Source: Caldilineae bacterium (GTDB lineage: Bacteria; Chloroflexota; Anaerolineae; DUEN01). Taken from it: DNA of 63,702 nt. The translations under genes and the position numbers were made by a program. Of the stretch, positions 56,322 through 63,702 are shown piece by piece. The notes beneath the pieces are model-generated. The model was given only the letters and a program-made list of their open reading frames with translations, did not search any database and was not told the DNA's origin. The stretch lies in the NCBI GenBank assembly GCA_011176545.1, contig DUEN01000022.1, positions 1-63,702 of the forward strand. Direction: 5' to 3'. The first letter of the stretch is position 1. Every line of letters starts with the position of its first letter.

Positions 56322-58328
56322 ATGCAGAAGCTGACGCCGGAACTCGAGGAACTCTGCGTAAACACGATCCGAACGCTGACTATGGATGCGGTGCAAAAGG
56401 CCAATTCTGGTCATCCCGGTATGCCCATGGGTATGGCCGACGTCGCGTTCGTGCTGTGGACCCGCTTCCTGCGCCATAATCCCAGGAACCCCAAATGGGT
56501 CAACCGTGATCGGTTCGTCCTCTCCGCGGGACATGGGTCCATGCTCCTTTACAGCCTGCTCTATCTCACCGGGTATGATCTCTCGCTGGAGGAGATCAAG
56601 CGCTTCCGCCAATGGGAGAGCAAGACTCCCGGCCATCCCGAATACGGGCTCACGCCGGGCGTGGAGACCACCACGGGCCCACTCGGGCAGGGGTTTGCCA
56701 ACGGTGTGGGCATGGCCCTGGCGGAGCGCATGCTGGCCGCCCGATTCAACCGTCCCGGCTTTGAGATCGTCAATCACTATACTTATGCCATCGTCAGCGA
56801 CGGCGATCTGATGGAGGGGATCTCCCACGAGGCCGCCGCTCTGGCTGGTCATCTCGGCCTCGGCAAGCTCATCTATCTCTATGATGACAACGGCATCTCC
56901 ATCGACGGCCCCACCAGCCTGACCTATAGCGACGACGTCGCGAAACGCTTCGAGGCGTATCACTGGCACGTGCAAAAGGTCGATGGGCATGATCGCCAGG
57001 CGGTAGCGGAGGCCATCCGCGCGGCCCAGGCCGAGACTCAGCGCCCGTCTATCATCATCTGTCGCACCCACATCGCCTACGGGAGCCCCAATAAGCAAGA
57101 CACGGCGGCATCCCACGGTGCGCCGCTGGGGGAGGAGGAGGTCCGGCTGACGAAGCGCAATCTGGGATGGCCTGAGGATGCACAGTTCCTTGTGCCAGAG
57201 GAGGCCTTGGCCGTCTTCCGACAGGCCATTGAGGAGGGCGCTCAACGCGAGCAGGAGTGGAACGAGCTGTTCAGCCGCTATAAGACCGAATATCCCGATC
57301 TGGCCGCGGAGTTCGAGCGGGTGATGGCGGGGAGGCTCCCCGAGCGATGGGAGGATCAGCTCCCCGTCTTCAAGGCGGGGGATCCCGACATCGCCACCCG
57401 CGCGGCCTCCGGCGCCACGCTCAACGCGCTCGTCCCCGTCATCCCGGAGTTGATCGGCGGCTCCGGCGATCTGACACCTTCCAACAACACGCGCGCTAAA
57501 GACATGGAAGAGGTCAAACCCGGCGATTTCAGCGGCCGGTATATCCACTTTGGTGTGCGCGAGCACGGCATGGGCGGCATCATGAACGGGATCGCCCTAC
57601 ATGGCGGCCTGATCCCCTACGGCGGCACCTTCCTGGTGTTCTCCGACTACATGCGTCCATCGATTCGCGTGGCGGCCATGATGGGTGTTCACGTCATCTA
57701 CGTCTTTACCCATGATTCCATCTTCGTCGGCGAGGACGGCCCAACCCATCAACCGGTGGAACACCTGGCCGCGCTGAGAGCCATCCCCAACCTGGTGGTC
57801 ATCCGACCGGCCGACGCGAACGAGACGGTGGAGGCGTGGAAGGTGGCGCTGACTCGAAGCGGCCCAGTCGCCCTGGCGCTCACCCGACAGAAGCTTCCCA
57901 TCCTCGATCGATCGCAACTGGCGCCAGCTTCCGAACTGCACAAGGGCGCCTACGTCCTGGCCGACGCGGCTAACGGCCGGCCGGACGTGATCCTCATCGC
58001 TACCGGGTCCGAGGTCGCCCTGGCGCTCCAGGCGCGGGATCTACTGGCCGTCGACGGTATCCAGGCCCGCGTCGTCAACATGCCGAGCTGGGAGCTGTTC
58101 GAGGAGCAGCCGCAGAGCTATCGCGAGGAGGTGTTGCCGCCTGACATCACCCGACGCGTTGCGATAGAGGCGGCCGTCCGTCAGGGATGGGATCGATACA
58201 TCGGGCCAGAGGGGATCTTCATCGGCCTCGATCGCTTCGGAGCCTCGGCTCCGTATAAAGTGCTGGCGGAGAAGTTCGGCTTCACGCCAGAGCGCGTGGC
58301 CGAGGCCGCCCGCTCGCTCTTACGCTAG
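56322..58328 (+). CDS. tkt: Transketolase
   Basis: Thiamine diphosphate enzyme of the pentose phosphate pathway, 668 aa, full length. His31, His71 and His105 match conserved active-site positions. The thiamine diphosphate motif starts at Asp160-Gly-Asp ([13 protein letters not shown]) and ends at Asn190. The catalytic Glu lies in [11 protein letters not shown]. It connects pentoses to glycolysis and could take up sugars released by the neighbouring catabolic genes. It has its own putative promoter and is followed by a long palindrome. Confidence 0.97.
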   Translation: MQKLTPELEELCVNTIRTLTMDAVQKANSGHPGMPMGMADVAFVLWTRFLRHNPRNPKWVNRDRFVLSAGHGSMLLYSLLYLTGYDLSLEEIKRFRQWESKTPGHPEYGLTPGVETTTGPLGQGFANGVGMALAERMLAARFNRPGFEIVNHYTYAIVSDGDLMEGISHEAAALAGHLGLGKLIYLYDDNGISIDGPTSLTYSDDVAKRFEAYHWHVQKVDGHDRQAVAEAIRAAQAETQRPSIIICRTHIAYGSPNKQDTAASHGAPLGEEEVRLTKRNLGWPEDAQFLVPEEALAVFRQAIEEGAQREQEWNELFSRYKTEYPDLAAEFERVMAGRLPERWEDQLPVFKAGDPDIATRAASGATLNALVPVIPELIGGSGDLTPSNNTRAKDMEEVKPGDFSGRYIHFGVREHGMGGIMNGIALHGGLIPYGGTFLVFSDYMRPSIRVAAMMGVHVIYVFTHDSIFVGEDGPTHQPVEHLAALRAIPNLVVIRPADANETVEAWKVALTRSGPVALALTRQKLPILDRSQLAPASELHKGAYVLADAANGRPDVILIATGSEVALALQARDLLAVDGIQARVVNMPSWELFEEQPQSYREEVLPPDITRRVAIEAAVRQGWDRYIGPEGIFIGLDRFGASAPYKVLAEKFGFTPERVAEAARSLLR

Positions 58329-58342
58329 CCTGAGAACGAAAT

Positions 58343-58380
58343 TCCCCTTCCCTCTCCCAAGTTTGGGAGAGGGAAGGGGA
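58343..58380. repeat. Long palindrome between convergent genes
   Basis: Arms TCCCCTTCCCTCTCCCAA and its complement around GT. It resembles the C/T-rich hairpin of the 70-bp repeat. It may stop transcription in both directions between transketolase and the DUF4380 gene, but T-runs are weak. Confidence 0.65.
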
Positions 58381-58405
58381 CCCAAAGGGTGGGGTGAGGG
58401 CTTCA

Positions 58406-59305
58406 CTACTTTGTCTGCTCTAGAAGCGGCGTCAACGCCGCCTCGATCGAGGCTTCATCGGTCACCTCACACTCAACGTCGGAGAAGATGTACCAACGCT
58501 CGACATGCGTGACCGATGCCCCTGGCTCTAACCACACCAGCGGCCCCAAGGTCTCCAGCTCCAGGAACCGCTCGTTAGCGTAACACTCAACGGTACAGCC
58601 ATTGTCTGGATAGGCAGCCCCGGGTTGATACTCAAAGCGTTTAATGAAGACCTGGCCATCATTCCAGCAGGCGCACCACCCATCGGTCGCGCTGATGCCG
58701 AACTTGGTCGGCCCCCTGCTGGGATCCTGGCAAAGCGTCACGAACTTCGTCCCCCAATGCCAGCGGGGATCGGCCATGTCCGTATAAGGCCAGAGCGTGA
58801 TGGAGCGATTCGGCAATAGGGCCGTAGGATCGGGAGCCTGTGGTTGAGGGACGATGGCCACGGAGCGTAAGGCCATCACGCTCAACGCCCAGGGCGCGAG
58901 CTGAATCGTCCACAGCCCCTCATTGCGCAGCGTGTGGGTCACCTCGAAGTGCCCGGAGACGAGGGCCACGCGCATGATCTTCTGGATCCCGGTCGTCCTC
59001 TCCAGCGGCGGCGTCAGGGTAAGCACGTCTCCCTCCGTCTTCACATCGACGGGCTCATTATCCGGATAATAAGAGCGAGGCATGGCCTCAGGCGAATGCC
59101 AAAGCCGATGACCACCATATAATCGCCACTCATCACCGCCGGTGAGCCCCATCTCCTCTTCGAGCCCACCGAACAGGTTTCGATCACCCACGAAGCTCAG
59201 CCGTACGATGCGAGGGCCGACATCACTGGTGGCCACGATCTCGATCCGGCCATCGCTCAGGCGATAACAATTAGGCCATCCGGCATATTCGACGCGCTCA
59301 ATCAT
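58406..59305 (-). CDS. DUF4380 family protein
   Basis: 299-aa beta-rich protein. I placed the start at ATG 59305, which follows AAGGAGG and gives MIERVEYAGWPNCYRLSD; an ATG 207 nt upstream adds a non-conserved, repeat-like stretch. GDEWRLYGGHRLWHSPEAMPRSYYPDN is broken into two recognisable family blocks, and the fold resembles aldose epimerase-like galactose mutarotase sandwiches. The family often accompanies glycan-degradation genes. Function unknown. Confidence 0.8.
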   Translation of the reverse strand: MIERVEYAGWPNCYRLSDGRIEIVATSDVGPRIVRLSFVGDRNLFGGLEEEMGLTGGDEWRLYGGHRLWHSPEAMPRSYYPDNEPVDVKTEGDVLTLTPPLERTTGIQKIMRVALVSGHFEVTHTLRNEGLWTIQLAPWALSVMALRSVAIVPQPQAPDPTALLPNRSITLWPYTDMADPRWHWGTKFVTLCQDPSRGPTKFGISATDGWCACWNDGQVFIKRFEYQPGAAYPDNGCTVECYANERFLELETLGPLVWLEPGASVTHVERWYIFSDVECEVTDEASIEAALTPLLEQTK

Positions 59306-59461
59306 CTCCGCCTCCTTGTACCAGGTATGCCAAGCGGGTATGCCACGACCGGCATCTCTCGACCGGCCGCCTTCACCGTTATGCCCATTATAGCACGCAG
59401 GTTGTGTCCCCAGCCAACCCGCGTGTATACTACGTGCAACGCCCTGTACAAAGGCCACATC

Positions 59462-60472
59462 ATGAACCCTGAGATCCATTTCACGCTGGGGCCGGCATCT
59501 TGGCCTTCCCATGTCCTGCAGGCTATCCTGGAAGCCGGCGTGGCCGCCTGTCGTATCAATCTATCCCACACCCGGCCAGGACAGATAGCGGCGTGGTTTT
59601 CCCACGTGCGCGCCATCGCGACCCGGGTTGGCCGTCCTCTCCGCATCGGCGCGGACGTGCGGGGGCGCAAGCTGCGGATCGGCCCGCTCCCCGGGGGCCA
59701 GATCGAGTTGGCGCCAGGCCAGCCGTTTCGCCTGATCCCGGTCGATACGAGCGATGAGGTCATGGGTGACGCCTATCGCGTCTCGGTCAACTACCCGGAG
59801 CTAGGACGGATCGTGCTCCAGGGGGATGCGATCCTGCTCGACGACGGAGCGCTCCGCCTGCGCGTGGAGTCCGCGAGGGACGAAGAGGTACAGTGCACCG
59901 TTGAGATCGGCGGCGTGTTGCCGGAGCGCAGCGGCGTGAACGTGCCCGGCCGACATATTACGCTCCCCGCACTGACGATGAAGGACAGGAGGGATCTGGA
60001 CGCGCTGGCGCCATTACGACCCGACTTCGTCTATCTGTCTTATGTCGAGACAGCAGACGATATCACGCTGTTGCGCCGGGAATTGGCCAGGCGAGGGTTG
60101 CACATCCCGATCGTCGCCAAGATCGAGCGCGCGGTGGCATTGGAGCACATCGAAGAGATCGCCCGGTCCGCCGATGCATTGTGTCTGGCCCGGGGCGACC
60201 TGGGCGTCGAGGTGCCGCTGCCCCGGTTGCCTTACGTGCAACGGCAAGTGATCGCTGCCGCGCGGAGAATGGGCACGCCCGCCTTGCTGGCCGGCGAGGT
60301 TATGTTCTCGCTGGTCAGCCGACAGACACCGTATCGGGCCGAGGTTACCGATGTGGTTGTGGCATTGGAGCAAGGGTATAGGGGATTCGTGCTGTCCGAC
60401 GAGACAGCGGTGGGATGCGATCCGGCCGGGGCCGTCCGATGGCTGCACCGCATTGCCGCGGCTGTTACATAG
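59462..60472 (+). CDS. Pyruvate kinase-like protein, divergent
   Basis: 336-aa relative of pyruvate kinase that keeps the barrel and B domain but has no C-terminal regulatory domain (typical enzymes exceed 450 aa). Preserved: RINLSH (Arg31, Asn33), Lys220 and Glu222 in VAKIER, and Asp246 in LARGDLGVEVP. Changed: the strand normally ending in ATQMLESM reads LAGEVMFSLV, so the catalytic Thr is gone. Start: ATG 59462; an upstream in-frame ATG at 59327 lies in poorly conserved sequence. Altered activity or a regulatory role is possible. Confidence 0.8.
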   Translation: MNPEIHFTLGPASWPSHVLQAILEAGVAACRINLSHTRPGQIAAWFSHVRAIATRVGRPLRIGADVRGRKLRIGPLPGGQIELAPGQPFRLIPVDTSDEVMGDAYRVSVNYPELGRIVLQGDAILLDDGALRLRVESARDEEVQCTVEIGGVLPERSGVNVPGRHITLPALTMKDRRDLDALAPLRPDFVYLSYVETADDITLLRRELARRGLHIPIVAKIERAVALEHIEEIARSADALCLARGDLGVEVPLPRLPYVQRQVIAAARRMGTPALLAGEVMFSLVSRQTPYRAEVTDVVVALEQGYRGFVLSDETAVGCDPAGAVRWLHRIAAAVT

Positions 60473-60548
60473 GTGACTGGCGCTTTGGAAGTGTCGGTCA
60501 CCTCCCCCGTGTTCTCCCACAGGTAGACCGTGTCCCAGAAAATAGCGA

Positions 60549-60579
60549 TTGGACCTTCTGAACAATCCAATGGTAGAAT
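60549..60579 (+). promoter_or_regulatory. Putative promoter for the VapBC pair
   Basis: TTGGAC (60549-60554) and an extended -10 element TGGTAGAAT (TAGAAT at 60574-60579) with a 19-nt spacer, 42 nt before the antitoxin start. The long spacer lowers confidence. Confidence 0.5.
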
Positions 60580-60620
60580 ATATACGGTTATATGGCTTCC
60601 TGGAATACTGGAGGGAAAAT

Positions 60621-60908
60621 ATGAAAGTGACGGTTTTAGTGCCTGATGAATTACATCGTGAGGTTAAGGCAGAAGTAGCCAGGCGAGGAGACACAGTAAC
60701 GCGAATCGTTATCGAGGCCTTCCGACGTTACTTGGCGGAGGGAGACGAGTGGACTCGATGGGAAGTAGCGTTGGAGCAGGCTCGACAGGTGCGCGAAGCG
60801 CAGCGTGCCCGCCGTGGGGAGTGGGAAGGTCTGGACATTGCAAGCATGGTGAGAGAGAGCCGTGAGCATCGCACAGCCCAGATCTGCCAGGCCCTTGATC
60901 GTGATTGA
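60621..60908 (+). CDS. Ribbon-helix-helix antitoxin (VapB-like)
   Basis: 95-aa protein with an N-terminal ribbon-helix-helix DNA-binding region (MKVTVLVPDELHREVKAEVA, then TVTRIVIEAFRRYL). An acidic/basic helical C-terminus would wrap the toxin. ATG 60621 follows GGAGGG; an ATG 72 nt upstream has no such site. It overlaps the toxin gene by 47 nt and probably autoregulates the pair. Confidence 0.85.
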   Translation: MKVTVLVPDELHREVKAEVARRGDTVTRIVIEAFRRYLAEGDEWTRWEVALEQARQVREAQRARRGEWEGLDIASMVRESREHRTAQICQALDRD

Positions 60909-61317
60909 TGCTAGCTTGGTCCTACGTTTGCTCATCGATGAGCCGGGATCTGAAGAAGCCCAAGCCTTGTGGGAGTCATGGAAGACACAACGGGCCATTG
61001 TGAGTGCACCCACGCTGCTTATCTACGAAGTCGCGAACGGATTGCATCAGGCGTTCCGGCAGAATGTTCTGACAGAAAGAGAATTAACTGCAGCATTGCA
61101 AGCCTTTGTGCATTTCCCCGTGCGTTATCATGACCCTCTAGGACTAGTACCTCGAGCGGTGGAACTATCGCGAGAATTGGGACTACAAGCGACATATGAC
61201 AGCTTTTATATCGCTTTGGCGGAGTCGCTCCAGGGCGAGTTCTGGACAGGGGATCAAAAGCTGTATAATCACGTCCACGAACGTATACCGTTTGTGAAGT
61301 CTCTTTGGGCTGACTAG
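60862..61317 (+). CDS. PIN-domain toxin (VapC-like)
   Basis: 151-aa endoribonuclease-type toxin. The four acidic PIN residues are visible: Asp16 (VIDASLV), Glu56 (IYEVAN), Asp113 (TYDSFYIALAE) and Asp131 (FWTGDQKLYN). The start is GTG 60862 within the antitoxin gene; a TTG at 60895 could shorten it but would leave few residues before Asp16. All active-site residues are intact, so the toxin is likely functional. Confidence 0.88.
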   Translation: MSIAQPRSARPLIVIDASLVLRLLIDEPGSEEAQALWESWKTQRAIVSAPTLLIYEVANGLHQAFRQNVLTERELTAALQAFVHFPVRYHDPLGLVPRAVELSRELGLQATYDSFYIALAESLQGEFWTGDQKLYNHVHERIPFVKSLWAD

Positions 61318-61381
61318 AAGTCCGCCTCTCCTTCCTCGTAGTGTCCGCCACGCGTGCGCAGTAGGCTGGCCGTCGCAGTCC

Positions 61382-62374
61382 TCAGGTATGCTGATAGCGG
61401 CATTCCTGTCGGATCGTCTCTACCATTGCCTCGATGTTGGCCTCCGGCGTGTGGATGGGGATATCGTGTGTGGAGAGGATGAGCCCGCCCGAGGGGCCGA
61501 GGGTCTCGAACGTCCTCAATACGTGACGTCGCACATCGGCGGGCGTGCCGTTGGGGATGACGCCATAGGTGTCCAGCCCACCGTAGACGGCCAACTGTCC
61601 CCTGTACCTCGCCCGGAAGGCATCCAGGTCATTGAGCGGAGGCTCCAGGGGGTTCACGGCGTCAAATCCGAGCTCAACCAGATCGTCCAGGATGGCGGTC
61701 AGGTCACCATCGGAATGGAACAAGACGGGCAGCCCCGCGGCGTGCGCGATGGCGATAGGCTCGGCGAAGCAGGCGAACACCGTCTGACGGATGTGCTCTC
61801 GCGAGAGCATGAGCCCATCCCGGCCGGCGATGTCATCCATCAGGTAAATGGCGTCTATGTCCAAACGCACCAACCGTTCTACGAGCGCCGCGTAGATACT
61901 CGCCCAGCGACGTATGATCTGTTCCAAGACCTCCGGGCTGTCATATATATCCAGGAACAGATTCTGATACAGCCGCATCCCGTGCAGAATGGTGAGCGGC
62001 CCCACCACATCCACGAAGATGGCCACGTCTGGGAAGCGAGCCCGATCCGCCCGGATGGGATCGTAGACGGCATCGTCGGTGGGATCGGGGACCGGCAGGT
62101 CGAGGACTTCAGCCAGGGACTGGACCAGCGGGGCTACATGCCAGACGGTGCCATCTCGCTCGATAGTGGGACCGGCCGGCCACATCCAGCCGGGGAAACT
62201 CTCCAGGACATCTGCCCCGAAGTGGGTGATGCGGAAATATTCGCCGTATCGAGCCGCGTACCGCGCCATCAGACGACGATCCATCCAGAAGTTAAACGGC
62301 ACGCGGTCGGGCCGTTCATGGCTCAGCGCGGCGCGCACGCGATCACGACTGGACCAGGTCTTGCTAGCCACCAA
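61382..62374 (-). CDS. Uroporphyrinogen decarboxylase-fold protein (UroD-3)
   Basis: 330-aa URO-D superfamily protein. The N-terminus RDRVRAALSHERPDRVPFNFW and the FHSDGDLTAILDDLVELG block are typical. The zinc motif is lost: His220 is followed by Ser-Asp222 instead of x-Cys, and the later Cys position reads VYGGLDT. It starts at TTG 62374 or GTG 62371. Downstream of rhaM and the isomerase on the same strand, but separated from rhaM by the 70-bp repeat. A different reaction from UroD-1 is likely. Substrate unknown. Confidence 0.85.
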   Translation of the reverse strand: MVASKTWSSRDRVRAALSHERPDRVPFNFWMDRRLMARYAARYGEYFRITHFGADVLESFPGWMWPAGPTIERDGTVWHVAPLVQSLAEVLDLPVPDPTDDAVYDPIRADRARFPDVAIFVDVVGPLTILHGMRLYQNLFLDIYDSPEVLEQIIRRWASIYAALVERLVRLDIDAIYLMDDIAGRDGLMLSREHIRQTVFACFAEPIAIAHAAGLPVLFHSDGDLTAILDDLVELGFDAVNPLEPPLNDLDAFRARYRGQLAVYGGLDTYGVIPNGTPADVRRHVLRTFETLGPSGGLILSTHDIPIHTPEANIEAMVETIRQECRYQHT

Positions 62375-62448
62375 TCCCTGCCTTCATTGAGGAAAGCCTT
62401 CCATAGAATGAAATTATTCGGGGAACGAATGCGACATGGTGGACATTT

Positions 62449-62518
62449 CTTGACCTCTCCCTTCCTCCGCCCGCCGTTGGCGGGCACCTCCTTCCCTCCC
62501 CGCAGCGGGGAGGGAAGG
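62449..62518. repeat. 70-bp double-hairpin repeat, copy 2
   Basis: Inverted copy of the element at 45741-45810, with two differences. It lies between UroD-3 and rhaM, both transcribed on the minus strand. Confidence 0.85.
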
Positions 62519-62544
62519 AAGTTGGGAGGATAGGAGGGGTCTCT

Positions 62545-62865
62545 TTAATCCAGATGGAAGACCTCCTCCAGCCTGATCAGGCCCTCGTCCGGGCGCTGCC
62601 CCTCTAGCTCCTCAAAGAAGGGGGCCATCTCGGCCTGCCAGCGCGCGTTCACCTCTTTCTCGGCCATGGCGGCCAGCGCCTTCTCGAAATCCTCCGTCTC
62701 CAGGTAGCCAAACAATAAGCCATCATCTCGCATGAACAGCGAGTAATTACGCCATCCCGCTTCCCGCAAGGCCTGCAACATCTCCGGCCAGACATGCTTA
62801 TGGCGCTCTTTGTACTCCTCGATGCGATCCTTCTTGACTTTGAGGACGAATGCCACGCGTTCCAC
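62545..62865 (-). CDS. rhaM: L-rhamnose mutarotase
   Basis: 106-aa enzyme that interconverts the anomers of L-rhamnose. It matches the family in length and sequence: MERVAFVLKVKKDRIEEYKE..., the HKHVWPEM block, NYSLFMRDDG and WQAEMAPFFEE. The start is GTG 62865 behind a strong AGGAGG. It follows an isomerase-like gene after 10 nt, so the pair is co-transcribed. It is direct evidence for deoxyhexose use. Confidence 0.92.
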   Translation of the reverse strand: MERVAFVLKVKKDRIEEYKERHKHVWPEMLQALREAGWRNYSLFMRDDGLLFGYLETEDFEKALAAMAEKEVNARWQAEMAPFFEELEGQRPDEGLIRLEEVFHLD

Positions 62866-62875
62866 GATCTCCCTC

Positions 62876-63702
62876 CTACGTCACAACAGCGAGCTCCAGA
62901 CCGGATAGACGGGCCAGCTTCTTGATCCTGCTGACCTGGTGCCCCACGCCTAGCGCCACATGATGAGTTGGGCCCTCCTCACACCACCGGTTCATAAACG
63001 TCGCCGGATCAAGGGGGAACTTCAGACGCGAGTTGGTGTTCCCAATCCGCAGGATCGGGCCCGGGATGGATTCCCCCTCTGCCGCCACCATCTTGAGGCG
63101 GCCATCGGCCGTCTGGGTCATGCCCAGGATGGTGATCGGCCCGGTCTTCACGCTGAACTCCACCGAGACGCCGAAGCCGCGCTTGCCATGATAGAGGCCC
63201 AGACCACGCAGCACAGGTTTCGAGTCGCTGATCGCGATATGTCCCGGACCATCATGCCCCATGAGGATGAAATTATCCACGAAATCCATCGCGTAAAACT
63301 CGGTATAGGAGCCACCCGCCTCAAACCGGTCCATGATCAGCATCGCGATACAGGTCTTCAAATCCCCCTCACCGGAGGCCGGGATGCCCCGGGCCGTCAG
63401 CAGGGAGTTGCCCATGATCATCCCTGCCGCGAGCCGCTCGAACTCGTTCCCGTCCAACCCGCGGTAATAATATGTCAGGCCGTCCAGATCAAAGTCGGCG
63501 ACGAGCCTATCCAGCCCAACAGCCACGCGCGCGGCCCAGTCCAGATCTTCCTCGTGAATGGGCCGGGCGATGGGGTCCTTTCCCGGCTCAGCGAATTCAA
63601 ACAGCTCTCGCGCCTCCGCCTTCTTCGCCTCCACCTCCGCTTCAGTGGCGGCCTGGACCCGCTTCTGCAGATCCTCCATCTCCAGAAGCTCGATGTGGGT
63701 GC
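62876..63702 (-). CDS. L-fucose/L-arabinose isomerase-like protein, 5' end outside the window
   Basis: The frame is open from the window edge to the stop at 62876 (about 275 residues visible), so the N-terminal part is missing. An in-frame Met at 63679 is therefore not a reliable start. Isomerase-family blocks: GEGDLKTCIAMLIMDRF, VDNFILMGHDGPGH and the late THHVALGVGHQ, which match metal- and substrate-binding regions of the superfamily. The pairing with rhaM suggests a rhamnose or related deoxyhexose substrate, but fucose and arabinose remain possible. Confidence 0.82.
   Translation of the reverse strand, partial: THIELLEMEDLQKRVQAATEAEVEAKKAEARELFEFAEPGKDPIARPIHEEDLDWAARVAVGLDRLVADFDLDGLTYYYRGLDGNEFERLAAGMIMGNSLLTARGIPASGEGDLKTCIAMLIMDRFEAGGSYTEFYAMDFVDNFILMGHDGPGHIAISDSKPVLRGLGLYHGKRGFGVSVEFSVKTGPITILGMTQTADGRLKMVAAEGESIPGPILRIGNTNSRLKFPLDPATFMNRWCEEGPTHHVALGVGHQVSRIKKLARLSGLELAVVT

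Noticed and set aside
61388-62533. Plus-strand ORF of 381 codons opposite UroD-3
   Set aside because: It is antisense to a conserved gene and runs into the 70-bp repeat.

Overview
This is a high-GC, gene-dense bacterial window. I infer an uncultured, probably anaerobic or facultative Chloroflexota (Anaerolineae-like) genome. The inference rests on Tat-type lipoprotein solute-binding proteins (RREFLRL...C followed by Pro/Thr linkers), an oxygen-sensitive glycyl radical enzyme, GH57 and GT39-like genes, several UroD-like methyltransferases, and abundant palindromic intergenic repeats. No rRNA, tRNA or CRISPR array was recognised, so the taxonomy is inference only.

Layout. (1) 1-3335, minus: a partial PlsC-type acyltransferase, cmk, an RluB/RsuA-type pseudouridine synthase and a D-Ala-D-Ala carboxypeptidase; then fmdB, a lipoprotein and a first UroD-like enzyme (UroD-1). 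(2) 6093-17947, plus: sucC-sucD, a CCA-adding/poly(A) polymerase-like enzyme, a SpoIIE-type phosphatase, a small P-loop protein, secD-secF, greA, lysS and a GH57 enzyme, with good sigma-70-type promoters ahead of secD and greA. (3) 18084-22003: a decayed nitrilase, a glycyl radical enzyme without a neighbouring activase, and a ROK kinase. (4) 22343-37063: two peptide/oligosaccharide-type ABC importer modules with three solute-binding proteins and two permease pairs, but only one OppF-like and one OppD-like ATPase. A second UroD-like protein (UroD-2) lies inside the first module. (5) 37212-49630: a B12-binding-type radical SAM protein, two large paralogous proteins of unknown function (859 and 853 aa), a serine hydrolase, a clan GH-A-like glycosidase, a GH4 enzyme and a PL22-type oligogalacturonate lyase. 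(6) 50252-61317: a GT39-like membrane glycosyltransferase, an ARMT1/DUF89-like protein, an EamA transporter, a sugar isomerase/epimerase-like TIM barrel, transketolase, a DUF4380-like protein, a pyruvate kinase-like protein and a VapBC pair. (7) 61382-63702, minus: a third UroD-like protein (UroD-3), L-rhamnose mutarotase and a partial L-fucose/L-arabinose isomerase-like protein.

How it may work together. Blocks 4, 5 and 7 read as a catabolic region for a uronic-acid- and perhaps rhamnose-containing polysaccharide, such as a pectin or rhamnogalacturonan-like glycan. ABC modules would import oligosaccharides, the PL22/GH4/GH-A enzymes and the two novel large proteins would cleave them, and mutarotase, isomerase and transketolase would feed central metabolism. 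No dedicated transcriptional regulator of this region is visible. The paralogous 855-aa family, the UroD series with stepwise loss of the metal site, and the structured greA leader are the points most worth a second look.

The intergenic spaces are rich in repeats: elements with inverted CACCGCGAAG/CAAAGAGC-type ends, palindromes with constant GTAGGGGCG arms and a changing self-complementary core, and a 70-bp element present twice in opposite orientation.
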